Shown here in pieces: positions 22,191 through 31,270 of a stretch of 64,000 nt of DNA. The stretch covers positions 47,704-111,703 of the forward strand of contig JAGEMR010000101.1 of NCBI GenBank assembly GCA_021030915.1, in the 5' to 3' direction. The stretch comes from Astrothelium macrocarpum. Its lineage: Eukaryota > Ascomycota > Dothideomycetes > Trypetheliales > Trypetheliaceae. Position numbers and translations under genes: made by a program. Each line of letters opens with the position of its first letter. Position 1 is the first letter of the stretch. Under the pieces are notes generated by a model, which was given only the letters and a program-made list of their open reading frames with translations, was not told the origin of the DNA and made no database searches.

Positions 22191-22754
22191 AGGCATACCG
22201 TCTGGTAGATGCATGGCTGGCGTTGTACAATATAGTTTCGTTTACAAGTTCAAACGCATGGAGGATTTTGGGCACCAGCTTGTTCGTTCCTGGTGAGACA
22301 ATGGGGCCCATCCTGGGTAGCTCTCTCGTGCAGTCCTCAATATTCGCCAATTTGGCTGAGTGTGCCTCTTGCCATGGGACACCAAGCCTTTGAAGATTTA
22401 ACTGTTCGTATGGCAAGCGTTGCTTACACACAACTTTTCTTCATGATGCGCAGCTTGTTTTTGCTACCCTGGTACATTTGTTCGGTCCTCAGCAGCGCCC
22501 ATGTCCTCTTACTTCCCCCTCGTTGCCAGTTGAGTCTTGATGATTGTCCGGGCATACGTGGCTGCTGATATGCGGTTCTCCACAATCCTTGTATTTAAGG
22601 AGAGCGAAGTCCCTTCGTCTTTCCTCCGTTCACAAGTCTTGCTGACAGTATCTGGCTTTTGATCACACTTCTTCGACGCCCAACGCCCTGATCACGCTCA
22701 CGTTCATCTTCGAGAAGTTCGCCTCTTCGGTCGCCATAATCTTCAATTCCTAAA
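22191..22754 (+). promoter_or_regulatory. Intergenic promoter region with TATA-like element
   Basis: This is the upstream region of the secreted repeat protein. A TATTTAAG (22592-22599) lies about 156 bases before the ATG at 22755, and the interval after it is pyrimidine-rich, as is common in fungal leaders. No other element is recognised. Confidence 0.4.
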
Positions 22755-23544
22755 ATGAGATTCTCCGCCACCGCCATCGTCTGTGTCCCAGCTCTCCTCT
22801 CCCTCCTTTGTCATGCCGCACCACTCAGCATGATTATTCCCCTCGAAGCTGCTGTTCCCGAACTCCACGGCAATCGGCCCAACACCTCAAGCGTCAGCTA
22901 CATCTTCATTTCACCCACCAACAGCAGCACTGGCAACGGAAGTTGGGTACAAGGTAGATCACTGGGTGAAGCTGGAAAGCATGATGTGTCGTTCAGGGAG
23001 TCAAATGGTTCGACGGTTCTGGGGTCTAGGGACGTTTTTTTATTTGGCTGTAGCCTTGGCGCGGTCACACCATTGCACGAGAAAGGCGAGAGGGGCGTCT
23101 GCTGTATTAATAACAAAGTGTACGGTGCCTCTTCGGGTGAATGCCCCGGAATGGAGCGCAGAGACATACTAGCAGATAAGTCAAATGGTTCGACGGTTCT
23201 GGGGGCTAGGAAAGTTTGGTTATTTGGCTGTGACCTGGACGCGGCCATACCGTTGATCCAGAAAGGTGAGACGCAAGGCTGCTGCTTTGGTAAAAAAGTG
23301 CACCCTGCCGCTGAATGCCCCGCCGAGTTGCTTGAAGCACGAATGGAACGCCGAGATGTACCAGCAGATGAGTCAAATGGTTCAACGGTTCTGGAGGCTA
23401 GGAAATTTTTTTTAATTCGGCTGTGGCATAGAGGCGGGCAAACCATTTTTCGAGAGAGGCGAGAAGGGCGTCTGCTGCGTAAATCAAAAAGTGTACGGTG
23501 CCTCTTCGGGGGTATGCCCCGAAGAGTTGACGGAGGATCTCTGA
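22755..23544 (+). CDS. Secreted cysteine-repeat precursor with Kex2-like sites; third repeat frameshifted
   Basis: The ATG at 22755 starts a strong signal peptide (MRFSATAIVCVPALLSLLCH, AAPLS). A Ser/Asn-rich linker follows, then tandem repeats of ~60 residues. Repeat 1 (~83-134) and repeat 2 (~143-198) each open with SNGSTVLG and carry one cysteine after LFG, a Cys-Cys pair and a final Cys before Pro: C99, C116-C117, C130 and C159, C176-C177, C188. An ERRD motif closes each (RR at 135-136 and 199-200), ideal for Kex2. Repeat 3 begins identically, but at a T-run (23406-23413) followed by AA the frame shifts by one base. The original frame continues to 23555 with no repeat-like sequence, while the +1 frame resumes the cysteine pattern and stops at 23542-23544. 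The protein could be a multi-copy secreted peptide or effector precursor; function unknown. The break may be a real mutation or a sequencing error in the homopolymer. Confidence 0.75.
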
Positions 23545-23760
23545 AGCCTGGCTAGAGATAGGTAGAAAGTAGTCCGAAAACAGTTCTCCACATCTTTGTC
23601 AGTTGAAGTGATATCCAACTCCGCCGCCCAATGAAACTCGAGCTTGAGCTCCAGCTTGAACATCCGGGCAACCCCCAAGATCGAAGCGAGCGACCGCGGA
23701 TGGCTGCAACATCATCGCATTTTGAGAACGCCAAGCGTTTTTGGGGAAAAAATTCAACTC
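23545..23760 (-). pseudogene. Degenerate copy of the neighbouring gene's last exon
   Basis: On the minus strand, from about 23740 to 23580, the sequence reads RSLRSWGLPG, then after a one-base phase change MFKLELKLEFHWAAELDIT. This corresponds to RSLRFWVVPG / VFELELEWAPELVV in the last exon of the gene at 23889-24940. The shift of phase and absence of upstream exons mark it as a broken copy. It abuts the 3' end of the secreted repeat gene. Confidence 0.5.
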
Positions 23761-23888
23761 TACTGGAAATCGGGCTGAGGGTCTCCTGAATGGGAAAAGT
23801 GGGCGAGTCACAAGAAAGGCAGAAGTTTGTAAGATATTAGCTTATCGATTTTAAAGGTAAATATGTCTAAGGTAAGAATAAGCGACCC

Positions 23889-24940
23889 TCAAAATCCCAA
23901 AAGCCACCCTCCCCAGAAGTTGAATCCCCACCCTTGGCCCCCGTAGTTTATCCTGTCGTCTGGACTCATTACCACCAATTCTGGGGCCCACTCGAGTTCG
24001 AGTTCGAAAACCCCTGGAACCACCCAAAAGCGCAGCGAGCGGCGACGGAGTGCCCATTCCAGAGCCGGCGGGAGCTCAAGGTTGCCTGAGACGATTGTTA
24101 GCAATGATCATGTCGGGAAGGCCTCAGTGCAATGGGAAACTTACCGGGGAGTCTAATCCGGGGGCTGGAGGGATCCGCCTCCCCTAAGTTGCATGTCAGT
24201 CAAAGATGAGGGGAAGAAAATGTCAGTGAAATACTTACTTGGCATACGCCAAGGGGGCCCTTCCTGCTCCAGCCCGGGGCTCGACCCCCTCTTGCAAGCT
24301 CCGCACGAACTCCGGTGGGACCGCCCGCTGCAGCTTGTGTGCGAGCACTGCCAGGTGCTCGTCCACCCGGTGTGCGAGGTTGGAGTTCCCTCGTGTGAGA
24401 TTGTCCACCGGGCGGAGCACCCGCAGGCTGAGGCGCACGATTGGCATAGGCGAGGGGGCACCGGCGTCTCCCAGGAAGGTTGGCTGCTGGGAGGAGGTTG
24501 GCAGGTCCGGTGCCCCTCATTGGGTGGTTCCGTGACTGGATGACAAGTTGTTAGCAATGTGGAATTCAGCTGGGGGTTGCCTGGAGGGAATACTCACAAA
24601 GGTGGGCCGGGGCGCCCGGGAGGCGGTCGCCGCCATATCTGGCGGCACGGCGGGACGGCCCCGGCAGGTCCAGCTCTGAGGATGTAGGTTCGGGGGAGGC
24701 GGGGGGAAGTTGGAGGTCCGGGTCCTCCTCGCCCGAGAAGGCTAGTTAGTAAGTATCGTCAGCAACAGATTCAGTTGAGGGTTGCCCGGTCAGAAGAAGA
24801 GGGAACTTACTTGGCGGGTCGGGCGAGGAGGACCGATGCTTGACCTTCCCCACCGCCTTTTCGGTCAGGCGGGGGAGTTGAGGGGAGAGGTGGAGTTTTC
24901 GTTTGAGGGTCGCCCAAAAATGAGAAAAACGAGTGGGCAT
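23889..24940 (-). CDS. Five-exon gene of unknown function with look-alike introns
   Basis: ATG at 24938-24940. Proposed exons: 24811-24940, 24598-24741, 24239-24535, 24145-24183, 23889-24085 (807 nt, 268 residues). All four introns have clear GT-AG borders, and all fall in phase 1, so exons 2-4 are multiples of three. Introns 1 and 2 align across GGCAACCC-CA-CTGAAT; introns 2 and 4 share ATTGCTAACAA; introns 1 and 4 share GTAAGTTTCCC or a close variant. The N-terminus is basic (MPTRFSHFWATLKRKLHL). Exon 3 is open in all three frames: the first-AG splice gives a Cys/Ser/Pro-rich stretch, whereas an AG 20 bases later would give a helix-like stretch (VDNLTRGNSNLAHRVDEHLA) and a different end. 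The last exon encodes RSLRFWVVPGVFELELEWAP and has degenerate copies nearby. No known domain; the coding status of exon 3 is uncertain. Confidence 0.55.
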
Positions 24941-25219
24941 GTTGGTAAGAGGATAAGTAAAAGATGTTTTGTAAGTGATTGAGGTCAAAAATGGTTAAAA
25001 TATTTAGTAGTTACTACAAGATAATGATGCTTTGTAGTAACTGCTTGAGGAGAAAAAAGAGAGCTGGAGGTGGGAATTCAGCTGGTATTTATACTTGGAG
25101 ACCCTCATAGTAACTATCCTGAACGGATAACACGGCGACAATTTCTTTGCATTCGTAATCAATCTGTTTGTTGAATGGTTCTCTGATGAGGCGCTCCCCA
25201 ATCAAAAGAGTGTATCTAT
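24941..25219. promoter_or_regulatory. Upstream region of the five-exon minus-strand gene
   Basis: This carries the presumed promoter of the gene starting at 24940. A GGAATTCAGCTGG 13-mer at about 25074-25086 also occurs inside intron 2 of that gene (24561-24573). Nothing else is recognised. Confidence 0.35.
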
Positions 25220-26110
25220 GCAGTCAAGTCGAGTATCCGACGAAAACCGATAGAAACACGTTGGCGATGGCGAGTATTGAGAAGGTTTCTTGCGTAAGTC
25301 GTTGCCAAGAAAGCAAGAGTGTATGAGAGACTTCAAAATCATTGGAGCTTGCCCCAACAACTAAGCCGAGTATCCGAGAAGAAGAGTCACGAGAATGTTC
25401 AAGATAGAGAGTGTTGAGAAGACGTCGACGTCAAAGTTGCTGTTGAGAGAGTAGAGTCACGAGGGGCTCTACAATCTACCATAGCAACCAAGCCGAAAGC
25501 CCGAGAAAAGGCGACAGGAGCATACTGTAGATGGATAGTGTTGAGGGGAATATGTCACGCAGGTCAATGCCAGGAAGGAATGAATATCGGGGAGCTCCTC
25601 AATCAACAAAGCTCTCTTAGCAACCAGGCCGATTATCCGCGTAAAAAAGATAGCAGCACACTGGAGATGGATAGAATCGGGACAGCTCCTCGCCTAGATG
25701 CACAATAAGAAGGAAAGTATTCTGGAGAAGCCCTCAATCAACAGAGCTCTCCCAGCAACCAGGCCGAATATCCGCGTAAAAAAGATAGGAGCACACCGGA
25801 GATAGATAGAATCGGGATAGCTCCTCGTCTAGATGCGCAACAAGAAGGAAGGATTCTGGAAAAGCGCTCAATACCTGGGGCTCGCCCAAGAAATCAAGCC
25901 GTATATCCGAGTAAAACGAGCAGGAACACTTTAGGGAGGACTGGAATTGAGAAAGTATCTGGCCTGGATATGCTCAAGGAAGGAAAGATAATCTGGGGCA
26001 GTCCTCAATTCATAGAAGTTGCTCTATGAATTGAGCCGAATATCCGAATAGTAAAGCCAGGAGCACATTGGAGATGGCTGGATTGAGAAAGTTTGTTGCT
26101 CGAGTCACTG
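25220..26110. repeat. Degenerate tandem array, about seven units of ~134 bp
   Basis: A phrase like AGCCGAATATCCGA recurs near 25228, 25368, 25490, 25628, 25762, 25899 and 26034, a spacing of roughly 122-140 bases. Each is followed by a run such as GTAAAA...AGGAGCACA, then GGAGATGGATAGAAT, and preceded by CTCAAT...GCTC. Units 4 and 5 (25600-25860) are most alike. Units differ by many substitutions and small indels, so the array is old. No long frame runs through it, so it is probably a non-coding minisatellite. Confidence 0.65.
26004..26035. other. Perfect 12-bp hairpin inside the tandem array
   Basis: CTCAATTCATAG (26004-26015) is followed by an 8-base loop and its exact reverse complement (26024-26035). 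It lies at the junction before the last array unit. Other units have only half of this symmetry, so it may have arisen by local inversion or templated repair. Confidence 0.6.
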
Positions 26111-27129
26111 CCATATGAGCTCCAAGATGGCCTCATGTACGTAGGAGTACGCGTCAGATTGTCTCAACAAGATGGTCATGAGCCAAAAATTTCCACATAA
26201 ACAACGCTTCTTCTTCATGGATAAAGATTTGTAGGAAGGAGTAAGATGGATCTCTCGGCTTTTCCGATGTCGGATGTTGATGTTGAGGAAATCCCCAAGC
26301 AAAATTGACCACGGGCTCCTGCCAATTGCTCTATATTTGATGACAAATTGATTAAAAAGTGTGAGAATGAGCGGAGAGTCTCCGATGTCGCGCCGAGTTT
26401 GTTCTGTTTGAAAGAAGGGCTCAAGGAGACAACAGAAGATGCACCGTTGATAAGCGGTGGTGGGAAATGAGCGGAAATGAAATGGACCCACCAGACCGAG
26501 AATATATTCCTCACGTGCTCGTTTGAAGACGTATCTGTTGAGATAAATTGCGCGTCATTGTGTTGTGAGGAAAGAGCGCCTTCTCCAAATCGCAAGAGCA
26601 GTATCTTCATGCTTGCAGATCGGAGATCTATAGAGAAGAGCCGCAATTCCATGACACACATGGTTACACCTGAGCAGTCTCAACAAGAGGCAGCGCTTGG
26701 TGATAGAATTATATGGGTTGACCGGGACCGATGGAGACCGATAGAGAGTTGGTGAAGGAAGAAGAGGGTTCGTGGAGGTTAAGTGAGGTTGATGAGTTGG
26801 ATGCATGTCATGCATAAACCCGAATTTGTGCATACACAAAGTTATACCCAGCATCTCTCCCACCATTCGCTAGTCTGAGGTTCAGCTCATTCCATCTCTC
26901 GTTGCCCAAGACATTTCTTACTGCATCCAAGGATTGCACAGAGTAAGTCGAGATTTCTATTAATTGGTACAACATTTAGCCATCAATCTAGATCTAGGAG
27001 AACTACCGCGATTAGGAACAAATTGTACGGAGAATCCCCAGCTCGACCACGCAACCACTCTCACTCTCATGCTCATGCTCGTGCCCATGCTTCCCCCGCA
27101 ATTACCTCCTACACGACCGAATTCCACAC
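26111..27129. other. Intergenic region, nothing recognised
   Basis: About 1 kb between the tandem array and the 3' end of glycogen phosphorylase. Open frames of up to 148 codons occur on the minus strand but overlap each other in different phases and show no domain or signal peptide. Confidence 0.4.
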
Positions 27130-29869
27130 TCAAGCCCCATTAGTGCCATTAACATGCTTCTCCGCCGGCTTCACAGGCTCCACATTCCAGATCATCTCCG
27201 CATACTCATCAATGCACCGATCGCTGCTGAAGAAGCCCATGCGCGCCACGCTCGTAATGCACTTGCTCACCCATTCGTCCTGATTCTTGTACGCCTCATC
27301 GATGAGCTCGTGCGTCTTGCAGTAGCTATTGAAGTCGTCCGACACGAGGTAGTAGTCGCCGTGGTCGACGATGCCGTTAACGAGCGCCGAGAACTGGCCG
27401 GCGTCGCCGAAGCGGCCGGACTGGATGGCGTCGAAGACCTTGCGCAGCCCATCGTCTAGCTCGTATTTGCCGTACAGATGGTTGTAGCGGAGGTCTTCGA
27501 CGTCTTCGGCAAGGTTGCCAAAGAGGAAGATGTTGGAATCGCCGATTTCGCGAGTAATTTCGATCTGATAATGGGCGAGTGTTAGCAACACAATGAGGGG
27601 AGAAGGTAGGCTGCACAAAATGAAGAAAAGGGTTTCTTACGTTTGCTCCGTCGCAAGTACCAATGATCAAACCACCGTTGAGTACAAATTTCATGTTGGA
27701 GGTACCGCTCGCTTCAGTCCCAGCAGTGGAGATGTGTTCGCTAATGTCACTGGCTGGAGCAATGATCTCGGCCTTGCTAACGTTGTAGTCTTCAACAAAG
27801 ATAACCTTCAGAAGATCACCGACGTCAGGGTCATTATTAACGACATCGCCGACTTTGCAGATGAGATGAATGACCGTCTTCGCCATCCAGTATCCAGGCG
27901 CTGCCTTACCGCCAAAAATGCTCACACGTGGTGCAAGCTTCTTGCGCTCCTCAGCATTCATGGCCTTGATTGCGAGATAGCGATGAATGACGCCAAAAAT
28001 GTTTAGTTGTTGGCGCTTGTATTCGTGGATACGTTTGACCTGGATATCGAAGAGGGCGGCAGGGTTGACACTGACACCAGTCTTGTTCTTGATGTGCTTG
28101 GCCAATCGCACTTTGTTGCCGTATTTGATCTCCTGGAATTCCTTGCGGAAGTCTTTGTCGTCGACAAATTGTTCCAGCTTGTTCAGAAGTGTGAGGTCCT
28201 TCAAAAAGTCATATCCACCGAGTTTCGACGCAATCAATTCGGACAACCTTGGGTTGGCTTGATGGAGCCATCTGCGTGGGGTGATACCATTTGTGACGTT
28301 TGTGAATTTGTCGGGTCCGTAAATGAGCACAAAATCCTTGAAAATGGTGGTCTTGATCAAGTCGGAGTGCAGCTCGGCGACACCGTTGACCTTGTGAGAG
28401 CCGATAATTGCGAGAAACGCCATACGAACACGCTTTGGTTCTGACTCCTCGATGACGGAGACACGGCGAAGCATGTCGTAGTCCTTTGGGAATTTCTTTT
28501 CGACAAACTGAAGGAAGTTGAGGTTGATGTCATAAATAATCTGAAGATGGCGCGGTAGTAGGTGTTGGATGAGCGGAACAGACCACTTCTCAAGAGCTTC
28601 TTGCATGACGGTATGATTGGTGTATCCAAAGGTGTTTCGGACAATTTCCCACGCCTCGTCCCACTCCAAGCCCTCTATGTCGATCAAAATACGTTGCAAT
28701 TCGGGGATAGCAAGAGTCGGATGAGTGTCATTAAGTTGGATAGCCACATTGTTCGGGAACTCCTTCCATGGCTTCTTTGTCTTCTTGAAGCGACGGACAA
28801 TGTCATACAAAGATGCTGCACACCAAAAGTATTGCTGCTTGAGACGAAGCTCCTTTCCACGCTCCAGGTTGTCGTTCGGATACAATACAGCGGACACTGT
28901 CTCTGCACGCTGAGTATCTGACACTGAGCCCTCATAGTCACCAGAATTGAACTTCTGAAAGTCAAACTCGCCGCTATGAGCTTTACTCGACCACATTCTC
29001 ATGTTATTAGTCGTTTGGGTTCCGTACCCTGGAATAGGAACGTCATAGGCAACAGCCTCAACGATTTCACCACCTTCCCAGCTTGAGCGAGTCTTGCCTT
29101 TATCGTCCTGGTATGTTCGAACCCATCCGTAGAACTGAATTTCGACGGATACATCAGGTCGAGGGAACTCCCAGGGATTGAAGTCAAGCCAATAGTCTGG
29201 CACCTCGACTTGGTATCCGTCATGGATCTCCTGCTTGAAAATTCCATATCTGTACCGTAGGGCATAGCCCCAAGCAGGATAGTTCATGGAAGCCATGCTG
29301 TCCAAGAAGCAGGCGGCAAGACGTCCGAGACCACCATTACCCAAAGCTGCATCACGCTCTTGGGCAATGATATCTTCCATCCGAAATCCCAAGTCCTCCA
29401 TACCATCCTTAGCAACACCCTTCATGTTTGTGTTGAGCATGGCATTGTCCAATGCTCTGCCCATCAAGAACTCTAGTGAGAGGTAGTAGACACGCTTCTG
29501 GTCTGCCACTGTCTGGTTCTGTTGTGTCTTGTTCCATTCTATGACAAGTCGGTCTCTGAATGCAAGGGCCGTTCCGGCATATGCCGCAGATTCATCGCAG
29601 TTGAAAAGAGAACGAGCAAGAGTAGTTTCGATGTGACGAACTGATTCGGCAAGGAATTCATCTTTGGTCTCGAATTCTTTGGGTGTGCTTTTTTTCCAAG
29701 CAGCTCTCTGCGGCTCTGGGATGGAGCTCTCAATGCTCTTGATTTCGTTTGGGCCAAAGCCAGTTGTGGTTCTCTTGTGCTTTGGCCTGGAAAAACTAGG
29801 ACCTACGGGACCTCGAAGGTCAGAAAGAGGGGCACTGGTAGAAGGTCGGCGCTCTTTAGCTGTAGCCAT
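27130..29869 (-). CDS. GPH1: Glycogen phosphorylase
   Basis: Exons 27641-29869 and 27130-27564 encode 887 residues. The intron (27565-27640) has a GTAAGA donor, a TTGCTAACAC branch and a CAG acceptor, joining CDGAN to IEITREIGDSNIFLFG in phase 0. Start is the ATG at 29867-29869 (MATAKERRPSTS); the preceding in-frame codons open only at TTG. The protein covers the whole GT35 family: YYLSLEFLMGRALDNAMLN, LGNGGLGRLAACFLDSMASM, RYGIFKQEIHDGYQVEVPDYW, and the pyridoxal-phosphate site EASGTSNMKF with the lysine at about residue 727. It releases glucose-1-phosphate from stored glycogen in the cytosol. The Ser/Thr-rich first ~40 residues (RRPSTSAPLS, KHKRTTTGFG) are where the yeast enzyme is regulated by phosphorylation, so the same is plausible here. 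The length fits the family. Confidence 0.96.
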
Positions 29870-31270
29870 GGTGTGCAAAAAGAATGGAGCTCAATTGTCG
29901 TGTCTAGTGAGGGAAAAGTAATTGACAATGGATCCGCTCAATACCGAAGGAAATTGAGCTCAGTCATGTAAGTATCTGTAGCATGCCAAACTTAGTGCGG
30001 GGTCTGGGGAACGTGGGGCCCAACGCCAAGTCATCCGCTTTGTCATGGCAACAATCACTTGATCATTTAATGCATTAATGGAGCCGTTGGAAACGCGGAA
30101 TGCCCCTTTTTGCGCCTTGTTTCCAAGAATTCTTGTACCTCACAAAAATCCCATACAATCTTAGCCGTCCAACCTGTCAAATTGTCCATGGATTCCAAGC
30201 CTCTTTGTTTGATGACCAACCCCACAGCTTACTAACAGCGGGGCTTCTGTCCCGTCCCGCTCAACGGTTGAATATTGAAATGCCAAGCTATCGAATTGCT
30301 CTGGACGGTTCAAAGCTCATGCTTGGCTCACACGCCATTTGGACTTTGAGTGAAGGCATCATGATGAGGGATACCGTCAGCGCTAAGCTCCTATCCTGGC
30401 AGATATTCTTCAAATCAATTCAAGCTTCCGTCCATTGCCGTCCATGCAGCTCCGAGTCTTCCCTGGACATACGCATAACCGAAGATGCAGGAGGCTCTAA
30501 ATTAGGGGCGACCGCTTTTTAACCATGAACCATGAGACATAGAAAGGATGCGGAAGGTCTCTAGCAGCATGACAAGGATAGACCTACTGATTGCCAGAGC
30601 GCTACTGAAAAGCCTTTGCACATGAGTCCGTCGCGAGCTGAAGTATGGCTCTTCCATCGCTGGATTGTATGCGCAAATTTGATGATATTAAACTATACTT
30701 GGATATTGATGCCATGTTAGATGAAGCTCCGCCAGCGGTTGCAACGGGAAATGCCATGGAGACCACCAAGCACAATGGCCGTCGCAATCCTCAGAGACAC
30801 CTTTCACTAAGTGGAGCCATGGTAACGATGGCTTGATGTCGTATTAAGGATACCATGACTTGTTGTCAGGCTGGATTCCAATTTTTGCGGTCCTGGACAT
30901 TTCTCACTGCCAATCCTGAATTTGGACTTGAGTATCTCTTGCCTAGCAGTGATCAGCTATTAATGAAGCTGTGTCGAGGCGGTATGTCATACTGGGTGTA
31001 GTCCCAATGTGTTGCGCAATGACACAATGTTTACTGTGAGAAGTAGTATTCACCACAAATGTGAGAAACAGTTTGCTTCATCGTCACCGTGCCTCCACAT
31101 TCGAAACTTTACCACTCTTTTTGTTCTTCATGCCTCATCCGGACATGTCCTACCTACAGGAAAGATTACGGTCGTTCTCGCCCAATTCCGGTGTGGCTAT
31201 CGTTACGCTTGGCTAACTTCAACGGGGAAATCCTCATTTCCTACAGTGCTTGATTGAAGCCGGTAACAGA
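29870..31270. promoter_or_regulatory. 1.4 kb divergent intergenic region
   Basis: It lies between the divergently transcribed glycogen phosphorylase and class VI-like chitin synthase genes and should contain both promoters. Open frames here (for example 30100-30522) lack protein-like features. No specific element is identified. Confidence 0.4.

Noticed and set aside
23401..23420. Programmed ribosomal frameshift in the cysteine-repeat gene
   Set aside because: A T-run followed by AA is also a typical site of indel mutation or sequencing error; nothing such as a downstream structure supports a programmed event.
25220..26110. CRISPR-like array
   Set aside because: Repeats are long, degenerate and in a eukaryotic genome; there is no short constant repeat with unique spacers.
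30100..30522. 140-codon frame between glycogen phosphorylase and chitin synthase
   Set aside because: No domain, no conserved-looking motif, and it lies in a divergent promoter region.
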